Counted from the stretch's first letter, positions 25,120 through 34,579 are shown. The stretch: DNA of 64,000 nt from CAZQGO01 sp964593065 (GCA_964593065.1 CAZQGO010000009.1:25730-89729), one strand, 5' to 3'. The notes: generated by a model from the sequence alone, not told the origin. Program-made: numbers and translations.

Positions 25120-26255
25120 ACGCGGCGGGCGCGGGTTGGGCGGTCTGCGGCGGCGGCACGGGGGGGCACATCTACCCGGCTCTGGCCGTGGCGGCCGAGC
25201 TGCGCCGGCTGGCGCCCGGAGACGAAATCTATTTCCTGGGCAAGGAAGGCGGCATGGAACAGGAGCTGGCCAGCCGCGCGGGCTTGTCCTTTTACGGGCT
25301 GCCGGCGGCCGGTTTGGAGCGCAACCTGACGCCGCGGAACGTGGTCGCCCTGTGGAAGGCCATGAGCGGGACCCAGCAGGCTTTGAAGCTTTTCCACCGC
25401 CTGCCGGTGAAGGCGATCTTGGGGACCGGGGGATTCGTGTGCGGGCCGGTGATCCTGGCCGCGGCCATGCTCAGGATTCCCAGCATCGTGCACGAGAGCA
25501 ACGCCGTTCCCGGGCTGACCAATAAACTGCTCGGAGCCATGGTGACGCGGGTGGCCGTGGCGTACCCCGAGGCCGCCGCACCGTTTCCCGCGAAAAAAAC
25601 CGTGGTCACCGGCTTTCCGTTGCGGCCGGACCTCAACCGTTCCAGCCGGGAGGAAGGCTGCCTGACCTTCGGCCTGGATCCGGCCAAACGGGTGCTGCTC
25701 GTGTTTCCGGGCAGCCTGGCGGCCAGGCGCGTGAACCGCGCCGTGGCCGAGGTCCTGCCCAAACTTTTCCGGCGCATGCCGGACCTGCAAATTTTGTGGA
25801 TGACCGGCAAGGCCGATTACGCCCTGGCACGCCGCCTGGTGGAGAAGTTCGCCCTGCCGGTGACCATCCGGGAATTCATCCACGAAGTCCCGGCCGCCTA
25901 CGCGGCCGCCGACCTGGTGCTGGCCCGCGCCGGAGCCGGGACCTTGGCGGAACTTGCGGCCACCGGCAAGCCGGCGATCCTGGTGCCCTATCCCTACGCC
26001 ACGCACAACCATCAGGAACGCAACGCCGGCTTCATGCTGGCAGCCGGCTCGGCCGAGCTGCTGGCGGACGAATCCTTGGACGGGGATGCGCTGCTGGAGA
26101 AGGTCCGCGAGGTCTTCGCGAAACTGGAAGGCATGACCCAACGGGCCGCGGAGCTGCGGGCCCGATACCCGCAGGGGGCGGCGGAAGTTCTGGCCAAGAT
26201 GCTGCTGGCGTTGGCCGCGGACCGGACGCCATCCGCCGGGGGACAGAAAGGGTAG
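25116..26255 (+). CDS. murG: Lipid II synthase MurG (UDP-GlcNAc transferase)
   Basis: 379 residues. Peripheral membrane GT28 enzyme that adds GlcNAc to lipid I. N-terminal CGGGTGGHIYPALAVA loop, GTGGFVCGP, HESNAVPGLTNK; C-terminal donor-site features EFIHEVPAAYAAADLVLARAG and GTLAELAATGKPAILVPYP followed by HNHQERNA. The ATG at 25116 lies within the ftsW stop. A slightly longer N-terminus than E. coli MurG is normal. Confidence 0.96.
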   Translation: MNAAGAGWAVCGGGTGGHIYPALAVAAELRRLAPGDEIYFLGKEGGMEQELASRAGLSFYGLPAAGLERNLTPRNVVALWKAMSGTQQALKLFHRLPVKAILGTGGFVCGPVILAAAMLRIPSIVHESNAVPGLTNKLLGAMVTRVAVAYPEAAAPFPAKKTVVTGFPLRPDLNRSSREEGCLTFGLDPAKRVLLVFPGSLAARRVNRAVAEVLPKLFRRMPDLQILWMTGKADYALARRLVEKFALPVTIREFIHEVPAAYAAADLVLARAGAGTLAELAATGKPAILVPYPYATHNHQERNAGFMLAAGSAELLADESLDGDALLEKVREVFAKLEGMTQRAAELRARYPQGAAEVLAKMLLALAADRTPSAGGQKG

Positions 26256-26259
26256 AAGC

Positions 26260-27660
26260 ATGCGTCATTATCATCGGGTGCACTTCATCGGCATCGGGGG
26301 CGCCGGCATGAGCGGGATCGCCGAGGTGCTGTTGAACCTCGGCTACCACGTGAGCGGATCCGACCTGAAGGCTTCGGACGCTACGCGCCGCCTGGCCCGC
26401 TTGGGGGCCGAGATTTTCATCGGGCACCGCGCCCGCCAGGTCCAGCCGGGCACGGACTTGGTCGTGGTGTCGAACGCGGTTCCCGACACGAATCCGGAGG
26501 TGCTGGCCGCCCGGGACAGGGAGATCCCCGTTTTCTCGCGGGCCCGCATGCTCAACGACCTCATGCGCTTGAAGCAGGGGCTCGCGATCGCGGGCACCCA
26601 CGGCAAAACCACGACCACGTCCATGCTGGCCTGGATCATGGCGCAGGCGGGAATGGATCCCACCCTGGTCATCGGCGGCGTGCTGAACAACATTCACCGC
26701 AACGCGCGCAAGGGCAAGGGCGAATATTTCGTGGTCGAGGCCTGCGAGGCCTATTCCTCGTTTCTGCAGCTGAACCCGGTGGCGGTCATCGTGACCAACA
26801 TCGACGACGACCATCTGGAAAACTACGGTTCCCGGGGAGCCTTGGACGACGCCTTCGTGGAGTTCGTCAACCGGGTGCCCTTCTGGGGGTTCGCGGTGCT
26901 CAACGGCGACGATCCCGGCGTGAAGGCCATCGCCCCGCGCATCGTGCCGCGCACCATCACCTACGGTTTCTCGGCTGAGGCGGATGTGCAGGCGGCTTCC
27001 CCGGTGCAAACCGGCTTGCGTCAGGATGTGCTCGTGACCTACCACGGCCGGGTCCTGGGCCACTTGCGGATCGGCCTGCCGGGCCGGTTCAATCTCGCCA
27101 ACGCCCTGGCGGCCACGGCCATGGCCCTGGAACTGGGCGTCCCGTTCAAAACCGTGCAACGGGCCCTGACCACCTTCCGCGGCGTGCGGCGGCGGTTCGA
27201 ATTCAAGGGCCGTCTCAACCGCGCCCTGGTGGTGGACGATTACGGGCATCATCCCACGGAGGTGGCCGCCACCCTGACGGCGGCGCGCACGCTCAATCCG
27301 GGCCGGCTGCTGGTGCTGTTTCAGCCGCACTTATTTTCCCGGACCCAAAGACTGTACAAGGAGTTCGCCCGCTCCCTCCTGCTGGCCGACGAAGTGTATT
27401 TGGCCGACATCTATCCGGCGCGCGAGCGGCCGATCCCGGGCGTGTCCTCGCAGTTGATCGCGGACCAGCTGCAAATCGAAGGCCGGCCCGTGGCCGCGGG
27501 GCCGCTGCCCTTGGCCCGCTTGGCGCCGCGCCTGCGGCGCGAATTGCGGCCCGGGGATCTGTTCCTGACCGTAGGGGCGGGAGACGTCTGGAAGTTGGGA
27601 GAACAGTTGGTCCGGCCGGCCAAGACGGCCCGGGCCGGAAAAAAAACGAGGAGCAAGTAG
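26260..27660 (+). CDS. murC: UDP-N-acetylmuramate:L-alanine ligase MurC
   Basis: 466 residues, 4 bases after murG. FIGIGGAGMSGIAEVLLNLGY dinucleotide-like N-terminus (quoted region 26281-26343), ATP loop IAGTHGKTTTTSML near residue 111, VEACEAYSSFL, NIDDDHLENYG, and the C-terminal VVDDYGHHPTEV, FQPHLFSRT and LADIYPARE. First amino-acid-adding ligase of the stem peptide. In many genomes murB follows or is fused; here the gene ends inside the left arm of a long inverted repeat. Confidence 0.95.
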   Translation: MRHYHRVHFIGIGGAGMSGIAEVLLNLGYHVSGSDLKASDATRRLARLGAEIFIGHRARQVQPGTDLVVVSNAVPDTNPEVLAARDREIPVFSRARMLNDLMRLKQGLAIAGTHGKTTTTSMLAWIMAQAGMDPTLVIGGVLNNIHRNARKGKGEYFVVEACEAYSSFLQLNPVAVIVTNIDDDHLENYGSRGALDDAFVEFVNRVPFWGFAVLNGDDPGVKAIAPRIVPRTITYGFSAEADVQAASPVQTGLRQDVLVTYHGRVLGHLRIGLPGRFNLANALAATAMALELGVPFKTVQRALTTFRGVRRRFEFKGRLNRALVVDDYGHHPTEVAATLTAARTLNPGRLLVLFQPHLFSRTQRLYKEFARSLLLADEVYLADIYPARERPIPGVSSQLIADQLQIEGRPVAAGPLPLARLAPRLRRELRPGDLFLTVGAGDVWKLGEQLVRPAKTARAGKKTRSK

Positions 27661-27785
27661 TGAAGCGGGACGTGCGTCCTTATCCCACGACGCAGCCATT
27701 TCCATCGCCGCCGACGCCTGCGACGCAACTTCGCCGAACACCCCGGCCCACGCCAGGGGTAAGGGTGCACGTCCGGCTTCACTAC
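27657..27785. repeat. Long inverted repeat between murC and ddl
   Basis: Arms 27657-27686 and 27756-27785 (30 bases each) are reverse complements at 26 of 30 positions, around a 69-base GC-rich loop. The left arm includes the last four bases of murC, including its stop. No coding frame is evident in the 145-base gap. The arms would form a strong stem in the transcript between murC and ddl. The size suits a small non-autonomous element, but I see no clear target duplication. Confidence 0.8.
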
Positions 27786-27805
27786 GCTCCCGCGGGAGGG
27801 GCCGC

Positions 27806-28759
27806 ATGCGGGCAAGCGCGGCCGCGCTGAAAAGAAAAATACAGGCCCGCCTCGGCTCCAAGCCCCTGGCCGTGCTCATGGGCGGTTTTTCGGCCGAGCG
27901 CGAGATTTCCCTGCACAGCGGCGCCAAGGTCCTGCAGGCGCTGCGCCGGACGGGCCTGCGGGCCTTCGGGCTCGACGTCAGGCGCTGGGCCGATTTGGAA
28001 GCCCTGCGCCGCCGCGCCGGCGCGGCCTGGATCTGCCTGCACGGCACGGGCGGCGAGGACGGCCAGCTTCAGGGCGCGCTGGAGTGGATGGGCCTGCCTT
28101 ACACGGGCTCCGGCGTGTCGGCTTCGGCTCTGGCCATGAACAAGTCTTTGGCCAAGGCGGTTCTGAAAGCGCATGGCCTGCCCACCCCGCCCTGGCGCCT
28201 GCTGGCCGGACCCGGCGACGCCCCCGGGCCCGGTCTGCCGCTGCCGCTGGTGGTCAAACCCAACCGCCAGGGGTCGGCCGTGGGCATCACCATCGTGCGG
28301 CGGCGGGCGCGGCTGGCGGCCGCCGTACGCGCGGCGCGGCGCCTGGACGCGGAGGTGCTGCTGGAAAAATATTGTCCCGGCCGGGAAATCACGGTCGGCA
28401 TTCTGGGGGCGGAAGCGTTGCCGGTCATCGAGATCGTTCCGAAAAACGAATTCTATGATTTTCAGGCCAAGTACGAACCCGGCATGTCGGCGCACCTCTT
28501 GCCGGCCCGGATTCCGCCTGCGCTCCGGCGGCGGGCGCAGGCCTTGTCCTTGGACGCCCACCGGCTTTTGGGCTGCCACGGCGTCAGCCGGGTGGACCTC
28601 ATGGCCGGCCCGGGCGGCTGCCTGCACATCCTGGAGGTCAATACCATTCCGGGCATGACGGAGACCAGCCTGCTGCCCGACGCGGCGAGGCACGCGGGGC
28701 TCGGCTTCGAGGAATTGGTGCTGCGCATCGCCGCCTCGGCCTGGGAGCCGCGGCCGTGA
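27806..28759 (+). CDS. ddl: D-alanine:D-alanine ligase
   Basis: 317 residues, ATP-grasp fold. Motifs: VLMGGFSAEREISLHSG, CLHGTGGEDGQLQG, YTGSGVSASALAMNKSLAK, PLVVKPNRQGSAVGI, EITVGILG, and the metal-binding ILEVNTIPGMTETSLLP. It makes the D-Ala-D-Ala that MurF uses. ATG at 27806 follows GGGAGGGG. The stop overlaps the ftsQ GTG. A little Arg/Ala-rich at the N-terminus, but otherwise regular. Confidence 0.95.
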   Translation: MRASAAALKRKIQARLGSKPLAVLMGGFSAEREISLHSGAKVLQALRRTGLRAFGLDVRRWADLEALRRRAGAAWICLHGTGGEDGQLQGALEWMGLPYTGSGVSASALAMNKSLAKAVLKAHGLPTPPWRLLAGPGDAPGPGLPLPLVVKPNRQGSAVGITIVRRRARLAAAVRAARRLDAEVLLEKYCPGREITVGILGAEALPVIEIVPKNEFYDFQAKYEPGMSAHLLPARIPPALRRRAQALSLDAHRLLGCHGVSRVDLMAGPGGCLHILEVNTIPGMTETSLLPDAARHAGLGFEELVLRIAASAWEPRP

Positions 28760-29598
28760 CCTCCGTTTCCCGCCTGGCCTACGCGGGCCGGAGCCTGTCG
28801 GCCGGAAGAATGCAAAGCGTCCGCAGGCGGCCGAATCGGTATGTTTCCCGGCGCCGCCCGCGCAACGACTGGGAGCGGCTTCACACCACGCTGGGCGAGC
28901 GGCACCTGGCGCGGCCGCAGGGCTTGAGCTTGCCCCTGCGCATCCTGGTCACGGCCGCGCTGCTCGGCATCAGTTTCGCCATCGTCAGCAAGGAGCCCGG
29001 CCTGCACGATCAGGTTGCCGCGGCGGCGGAGGGAGTCTGGGACCAGGCCCGAAGCTGGTTCGCGAATTCGGAGGCGCGCCCGGCGGTCCCGGCCCGGGCA
29101 CCCCGGACCTCGTACCCGGCAACCGGCGGCGGATTCCCGGGACGGTCCGGGGCCCGGGCGGCGGCCGACTTCCAGCCGCTGGCCTTGATTTCGGACGGCG
29201 GCGTCTTCGTCCTGGGGGTGGACGGCGGGGTCCATGCCTGGAACGCGCGGATGGCCGCACGCGGCTTGCCGGTGATCACCGGCGTCAAGGTCTGGGAAGA
29301 ACCGGTAAGGATGGGCGTGGGCTTGAAATCCGACCTGCCGCCGGATTTAATCCGGCGGATTATCAGCATGCCGTTCGCCGTGTGGCTTTCGGAGATCCAC
29401 CTGGGGAGCCCCGGGGATTTGATCCTTTACACGCGCGACGCCATCAAGATCAAGCTGGAAAACGGTCCGCACCTGGCCCGCGACTTGCGGCGCCTGGAGG
29501 CGGTGCTGGAAGACATCCGCGTGAAGCACAAGGCCATCGCCGCGATCGACATGCGTTTTTTGAACTGCATCGTGGTCAGGCCGCGTGACGGGAGGTGA
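28756..29598 (+). CDS. ftsQ: FtsQ-like division protein (divergent, short)
   Basis: 280 residues, GTG start overlapping the ddl stop. Arg-rich cytoplasmic tail of about 55 residues, one membrane helix (LRILVTAALLGISFAIV), then a Pro/Ala/Gly-rich linker of about 60 residues where a POTRA domain would be expected. The C-terminal half resembles the FtsQ beta domain: LISDGGVFVLGVDGGVHAW, GLPVITGV, and the strand IKIKLENGPHLARDLRRLE. FtsQ scaffolds the FtsBL complex. Position between ddl and ftsA supports the call; the POTRA seems missing or highly diverged. Confidence 0.68.
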   Translation: MTSVSRLAYAGRSLSAGRMQSVRRRPNRYVSRRRPRNDWERLHTTLGERHLARPQGLSLPLRILVTAALLGISFAIVSKEPGLHDQVAAAAEGVWDQARSWFANSEARPAVPARAPRTSYPATGGGFPGRSGARAAADFQPLALISDGGVFVLGVDGGVHAWNARMAARGLPVITGVKVWEEPVRMGVGLKSDLPPDLIRRIISMPFAVWLSEIHLGSPGDLILYTRDAIKIKLENGPHLARDLRRLEAVLEDIRVKHKAIAAIDMRFLNCIVVRPRDGR

Positions 29599-29602
29599 AG
29601 AC

Positions 29603-30850
29603 ATGGCCAAGGACCTGCACGACAACCTTGTCGTCGGCCTGGACCTGGGCACGACGAAGATCTGCACGGTAATCGGGGAAGTCCTGCCCGAGGGGACCGT
29701 GAACATCATCGGCGTGGGCGTCAAGCCCTCGCGCGGCCTGCGCAAGGGCGTGGTGGTCAACATCGAAAACACCATCGAATCGGTCAAGGCGGCGGTGACC
29801 GAGGCCGAGCGCATGGCCGGCGTGCACGTGGGTTCCGTGTTCGCGGGGATCGCCGGCGGGCACATCAAGGGCCTGAACTCGCATGGCGTGATCGCGGTTT
29901 CGCGCAAGGACAAGGAAATCACCCGGGAGGACGTGGAACGGGTCATCGAGGCGGCCAAGGCCATCTCGCTGCCCCTGGACCGCGAGGTCATCCACGTGCT
30001 GCCCCAGGAATTCATCATCGACAACCAGGACGGCATCAAGGAACCGGTGGGCATGTCGGGGGTACGGCTGGAGGCCGAGGTCCATATCGTCACCGGCGCG
30101 GTGACCAGCGCCCAAAACATCATCAAGAGCGTGGAGCGGGCCGGCTACGCCGTGGAGGACATCGTGCTGCAGCCCTTGGCCAGCGCCGAGGCCGTCATGA
30201 GCCCGGATGAACGGGAGCTGGGCGTGGTTTTGGCGGACATCGGCGGCGGCACCACCGACTTGGCCGTGTTCATCGACGGGGCCCTGTGGCACTCCAGCGT
30301 CCTGGCCATCGGCGGCAATCAGCTCACGGCGGACATTGCCATCGGGCTGCGCACCCCCAACCAGGAAGCCGAGGCCATCAAACGCAAGTACGGCTGCGCC
30401 TCGGTGTCGCTGGTGGAGGAGGGGGAGGAGATCACCGTGCCCGGCGTGGGCGGGCGGCCGCCGCGGACCCTGCCGCGCCGCAGCCTGGCCGAGATCATCC
30501 AGCCCCGGATGGAGGAAATATTCGAACTGATCGACATGGAGATCAAGAAAAACGGCTTCGAGGAAAAGGCGGCCGCGGGCGTCATCCTGACCGGGGGCTC
30601 CGCCTTGCTGGCGGGCACGGCCCAGCTGGCCGAGGAAATCCTGCAGGTCCCGATCCGCGTCGGCGTGCCGCGCAACGTGACCGGCATGCTGGATGTGGTC
30701 AATTCCCCCGAGTTCGCCACCGGCGTCGGACTGGTCTGCTTTGGCGCCAAGAGCCGGCCCGAAGGCGTGCGCCAGCGATTCCGGGGGGAAGGCAGTCTTT
30801 TTACCCGCGCCCTGCAGCGCATGCGGGATTGGTTCACCGAATATTTTTAG
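29603..30850 (+). CDS. ftsA: Cell division protein FtsA
   Basis: 415 residues, ATG at 29603 with GGAGG at 29591-29595. Actin/Hsp70-fold ATPase that tethers FtsZ to the membrane. Phosphate-1 loop VGLDLGTTKICTVIG, SHS2 region (EVIHVLPQEFIIDNQDG), phosphate-2 ADIGGGTTDLAVF, adenosine motif GVILTGGSALLAG. The C-terminus ends in an amphipathic membrane helix, LQRMRDWFTEYF. A 131-base GC-rich gap separates it from ftsZ. Confidence 0.97.
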   Translation: MAKDLHDNLVVGLDLGTTKICTVIGEVLPEGTVNIIGVGVKPSRGLRKGVVVNIENTIESVKAAVTEAERMAGVHVGSVFAGIAGGHIKGLNSHGVIAVSRKDKEITREDVERVIEAAKAISLPLDREVIHVLPQEFIIDNQDGIKEPVGMSGVRLEAEVHIVTGAVTSAQNIIKSVERAGYAVEDIVLQPLASAEAVMSPDERELGVVLADIGGGTTDLAVFIDGALWHSSVLAIGGNQLTADIAIGLRTPNQEAEAIKRKYGCASVSLVEEGEEITVPGVGGRPPRTLPRRSLAEIIQPRMEEIFELIDMEIKKNGFEEKAAAGVILTGGSALLAGTAQLAEEILQVPIRVGVPRNVTGMLDVVNSPEFATGVGLVCFGAKSRPEGVRQRFRGEGSLFTRALQRMRDWFTEYF

Positions 30851-30981
30851 CCGGCCGGGGCAGGCTGGGCCGGGATGAGCGGGATCGGGCCCGGGGTCCG
30901 TGTCCCGCCGGCAGCACATGACGACTGTGGGCGGCGAGCCCGGCGGCCCCAAGCCGCAACTTGACGGGGAGGTGGCGTGGC

Positions 30982-32133
30982 ATGAAGTTCGAATTCGATG
31001 AGGAGCTCACGAAGTTGTCGGCCAACATCAAGGTGGTGGGAGTCGGAGGCGGCGGCAATAATGCGATCAACCGCATGATCGACATCGGGGTCCGGGGCGT
31101 GGAATACATCAGCGTCAATACGGATGCGCAGGATCTGCTGTCCTCGCGCGCCCCGACCCGGCTGCAAATCGGGCGCCAACTGACGGAAGGGTTGGGAGCC
31201 GGCGCAGACCCCGAGGTGGGCCGCAAGGCGGCCCTGGAGAGCCAGGAGGAGCTGGCGGCCGTGGTGGCGGGCGCCCACATGGTGTTCGTCACCGCCGGTT
31301 TGGGAGGCGGAACCGGAACCGGCGCCGCCCCGGTGATCGGGGAACTCGCCCGCAAACAGGGTTCCCTGACCGTGGCCGTGGTCACCCTGCCGTTTATTTT
31401 CGAAGGCCGGGCGCGGCGGCTGCAGGCGGAGCAGGGATTCCACGCCCTGCGCGAGGTCGTGGACACGGTCATTACCGTGCCCAACGAGCACCTGCTCAAG
31501 GTGGTCAGCAAGCAAACCACGCTGACCGAGGCCTTCAAGACCGCGGATGACGTCCTGCGCCAAGCGGTCCAGGGCATCGCCGAACTGATCACCGAGCCGG
31601 GCATCATCAACCTGGATTTCGCGGACATCAAGACCGTCATGTCGGAAATGGGCGGGGCCCTCATGGGCATCGGCCATGGCAGCGGCGATCAACGGGCGCT
31701 CAAAGCGGCCCAGCAGGCCATTTCCAGCCCGTTGCTGGAAAACGTGAGCATCGAGGGGGCGCGCGGCCTGCTCATCAATATCACGGGCCCGAAGACCCTG
31801 ACCCTGCACGAGGTCAGCGAGGCCACCAGCGCCGTGTTCGAAAGCTCGGGCAAGGAAGCCAACGTGATTTTCGGGACCGTGGTGGACGAGAAACTCAACG
31901 ACGAGGTCAAGGTCACGGTGATCGCCACGGGTTTCGAAAAGTCGCAGCTGCAGCGGGAACGGGACACGCAGCGCCTGAAGGGTGTCAAAGGCATGGACTT
32001 GAGCAGCTTCATCGCGGCGCGCGAAAACCAGCGCCGCCCGGCTCCCAGCGAAAACCTGTCCTTGGAGCCGGTCATGTCCGAGGCCGACCTGGACATCCCG
32101 ACCTTCCTGCGGCGCAAGATCGAGGCCCGCTGA
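30982..32133 (+). CDS. ftsZ: Cell division GTPase FtsZ
   Basis: 383 residues, ATG at 30982 behind GGGGAGGTGG. Tubulin-like GTPase that forms the Z-ring: VGVGGGGNNAINRM, the tubulin signature AGLGGGTGTGAAPVIG, synergy loop NLDFADIKTVM with the catalytic Asp, and the conserved C-terminal peptide DLDIPTFLRRKIE that binds FtsA. The linker is short. Two bases after its stop the amidase gene begins. Confidence 0.98.
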   Translation: MKFEFDEELTKLSANIKVVGVGGGGNNAINRMIDIGVRGVEYISVNTDAQDLLSSRAPTRLQIGRQLTEGLGAGADPEVGRKAALESQEELAAVVAGAHMVFVTAGLGGGTGTGAAPVIGELARKQGSLTVAVVTLPFIFEGRARRLQAEQGFHALREVVDTVITVPNEHLLKVVSKQTTLTEAFKTADDVLRQAVQGIAELITEPGIINLDFADIKTVMSEMGGALMGIGHGSGDQRALKAAQQAISSPLLENVSIEGARGLLINITGPKTLTLHEVSEATSAVFESSGKEANVIFGTVVDEKLNDEVKVTVIATGFEKSQLQRERDTQRLKGVKGMDLSSFIAARENQRRPAPSENLSLEPVMSEADLDIPTFLRRKIEAR

Positions 32134-32134
32134 C

Positions 32135-33352
32135 ATGAACCGGGGGCCGCGGGGGGCAGGCGCGCGGCGCCGCCTGCTGCCCCGGGTTGCCGCCTGCGCG
32201 GTTTGCCTGGGTATCCTGGCGCCGGGTTGGCCCGGCCTGGCGCAAAGCCAGTCCGGTCTGGTCGCCACCCTGGACGTGCGGCTGGAAGCCGGCGGCCACA
32301 CGCAGCCGCTGGTCCTGCCGGCCTGGGAAGCCTCCGGCGATCTCTACCTGCCGTTGCAGGCGGCCGCGGAATACCTCGGCCTGGAATACGCCTGGTATGG
32401 AACCAAGAACAAAGCGGCGGTATGGACGGCCAGCGGTCACAAGGCCGTGCTGACGCTGGCCATGCCGACGGCGGTGGTGGACGGGCAAAGGATGATCCGC
32501 CTCCCGCGGCCGTTGAAATTCGTGCAGGGTGGCGTCGCCGTGACGCCCGAAACGCTGCTGGATCTCCTGCAGGCCCTGGGCGAAGAAAGCCTCCTGTATG
32601 TGCCCGAAAGCCGCACCTTAAAAGCCGCTGCCCCGGAGCACGCCGCCGGCCGCGCCCGCGTTCCCGCCCGCGTGGCGCCGGTTCCCTGGAAACTGCGGTG
32701 CGTGGTGGTCGATCCGGGGCACGGCGGCAGGGACCCGGGGGCCGTCGGCCCCAGCGGGCTGAAAGAGAAAACCGTCACCCTGGAAATCGCCCGGCAGTTG
32801 GCGAAACTGCTGGAAGAACGGTGCGGCTGCGAGGTCATCCTGACGCGCAGCGACGATCGCTTCATCGCCTTGGACCAGCGCGCCCAGATCGCCAACGAAG
32901 CCAAGGCCGACCTCTTCGTTTCCATCCATGCCAACGCTTCCCGGGACCGCAAGGCCAGCGGCAGCCAGGTCTTCATCTACAACCGCGAGGCTTCCTCGGG
33001 CAAGGCCGCCGAAACGGCAGCGCTGGAGAACAGCGACAGCAACTACCTGGAAATGATCAAGGACGATCTCCGCCAGTCCGCACACGAGGCGGACAGCATC
33101 ACCGCGGCGGGACTGATCAGCCAACAGCTGGAAAAACGCGGCCTGGATACGCGCCGCATCGAGCGGGCGCCGTTCTACGTTCTGGCCAAATCCCACATCC
33201 CGTCCATCCTGGTGGAAACGGCCTTCATCAGCCATCCCGGGGAGGAGCGGAAACTGCGCAGCCGGAGATTCTTGGCGGGGCTGGCCGCGGGCATTTTCAC
33301 GGGCATCCAGGGATACGCGGCCGACAAGCGCCGGGGCACGATCGGACCCTGA
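32135..33352 (+). CDS. N-acetylmuramoyl-L-alanine amidase (Amidase_3), exported
   Basis: 405 residues. N-terminal signal peptide (Arg-rich then VAACAVCLGILAPGWPGLAQS). Residues about 45-165 look like a copper-amine-oxidase-type N-terminal domain (LYLPLQAAAEYLGLEYAWYGTKN). The catalytic Amidase_3 domain follows with zinc ligands in VVDPGHGGRDPGAVG, the Glu of KTVTLEIARQ, the His of LFVSIHANAS, and catalytic Glu in ILVETAFISHPGEE. It cleaves the amide between MurNAc and the stem peptide during septum splitting. It starts 1 base after the ftsZ stop and is probably cotranscribed with it. Confidence 0.92.
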   Translation: MNRGPRGAGARRRLLPRVAACAVCLGILAPGWPGLAQSQSGLVATLDVRLEAGGHTQPLVLPAWEASGDLYLPLQAAAEYLGLEYAWYGTKNKAAVWTASGHKAVLTLAMPTAVVDGQRMIRLPRPLKFVQGGVAVTPETLLDLLQALGEESLLYVPESRTLKAAAPEHAAGRARVPARVAPVPWKLRCVVVDPGHGGRDPGAVGPSGLKEKTVTLEIARQLAKLLEERCGCEVILTRSDDRFIALDQRAQIANEAKADLFVSIHANASRDRKASGSQVFIYNREASSGKAAETAALENSDSNYLEMIKDDLRQSAHEADSITAAGLISQQLEKRGLDTRRIERAPFYVLAKSHIPSILVETAFISHPGEERKLRSRRFLAGLAAGIFTGIQGYAADKRRGTIGP

Positions 33353-33382
33353 TCCGGGCACGGCGGTCGCGGGCCAGGCGGG

Positions 33383-33412
33383 TTGACAAGCACCGGGAAA
33401 AAACCGTATAAT
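33383..33412 (+). promoter_or_regulatory. Promoter of the beta-propeller lipoprotein gene
   Basis: Perfect TTGACA (33383-33388) and perfect TATAAT (33407-33412) with an 18-base spacer; AAGGAG RBS at 33430-33435. One of the strongest promoters in the window. Confidence 0.85.
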
Positions 33413-33442
33413 CCCAAGCCGAAAGCGGAAAGGAGCTTATCC

Positions 33443-34528
33443 ATGCGCAAGCACTGGGGCACTTGGGTGATGGCTTGGGGTTTGCTGGTCTGCAGCGGCT
33501 GTGCCAGCGTGGCGGATCGGACCGGGGACGCGATGGAACCGTCCGGGAAAAATCAACCGTACGTGCAAAGGCGCATCCGCGTGGGCTTCAATCCCATCGG
33601 TGTGGCCGCCACCCCGGACGGGGATTTCGTCTACGTCACCAACAGCACGAGCAATTCGGTCTCCAAGATCGACGCGCACACCCTGACGGTCGTGTCCACC
33701 ATGCAACTGGCCGTGAGCCCCATCTGGATCGCCCTGGCGCCCCGCCTGGGGCTGGCGTGCGTGACTTCGCGCGACGGGCACGCCCTGGTCCTGCTGGACA
33801 TTCAGGGTAATTACCAGGTGGCCAGCATCGACCTGCCCTATTCGCCGGAACAGGTCGCCGTCAGCCCGCTCCGGCCCGTGGCGTACGTCACCAACGGCAA
33901 CGCCGCTTTTCTCACGGTGGTGGACCTGGCCAAGCGCAAGGTCATCCAGAACATTGCCGTCAACGGCGACAGCGTGGGCGTGGCGGTCACTCCGGACGAT
34001 CAGTTCGTCTACGTCACGACCCGCAGCAGCGGGTACAACCTGATGGTGATCTCGACGAGCGACCACGGCGTGGTCACCCGGACCAACGCGGGCTCCGCGC
34101 CCGGCTCGATCGCCATGGCCCCGGACGGCAAGTACGCCTACGTGGCCAACCATGACTCGAACGATGTTTCGGTCATTCACATTCCCACCCACCATCCGGT
34201 TTTGGTGATTCCCGTCGGGCAGAACCCCCTCGACTTGAAAGTCACGCCCAGCGGGCGCTACGTGTATGTGACCTGCACTTTGGACAGCGGGGTGTTCATC
34301 CTGGACACGGGCACCCATCAGACCGCTTTCCAGCTCTCCCTGGACGTCGCCCCCTGGGGCATCGACTTCGCTCCGGACGGGGCGCACGCCTTTGTCGCGA
34401 ATTATCAGATGAAGCCCAATTCCGCCACCTACGACACTTCCCGGCCCAACCTGACTCTCGGCACCAGCGCCACCCAGCGGGTGGACAACAACAATTTAAT
34501 CGTCATCAACACCGGCCGCTTCCGGTAG
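33443..34528 (+). CDS. YVTN-family beta-propeller lipoprotein
   Basis: 361 residues. The N-terminus is a lipoprotein signal with lipobox LLVCSGC (Cys at -3 is unusual). About seven blades of YVTN/NHL type follow, each with a strand like PDGDFVYVTNSTSNSVSKID and a turn of Val/Ile-rich strands. Examples are AYVTNGNAAFLTVVD, VYVTTRSSGYNLMVIS, AYVANHDSNDVSVI and VYVTCTLDSGVFILD. Such propellers usually bind ligands or partners in the periplasm or on the surface; the substrate here is unknown. Monocistronic from its own very strong promoter, which suggests high expression. The start at 33443 is set by the RBS; an upstream in-frame codon lies in the -35 box. Confidence 0.85.
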   Translation: MRKHWGTWVMAWGLLVCSGCASVADRTGDAMEPSGKNQPYVQRRIRVGFNPIGVAATPDGDFVYVTNSTSNSVSKIDAHTLTVVSTMQLAVSPIWIALAPRLGLACVTSRDGHALVLLDIQGNYQVASIDLPYSPEQVAVSPLRPVAYVTNGNAAFLTVVDLAKRKVIQNIAVNGDSVGVAVTPDDQFVYVTTRSSGYNLMVISTSDHGVVTRTNAGSAPGSIAMAPDGKYAYVANHDSNDVSVIHIPTHHPVLVIPVGQNPLDLKVTPSGRYVYVTCTLDSGVFILDTGTHQTAFQLSLDVAPWGIDFAPDGAHAFVANYQMKPNSATYDTSRPNLTLGTSATQRVDNNNLIVINTGRFR

Positions 34529-34579
34529 AAAGGCGACCGTCATCATTTTCCCGCCCGTTCCCAGGTTCCCGGATCCGTC

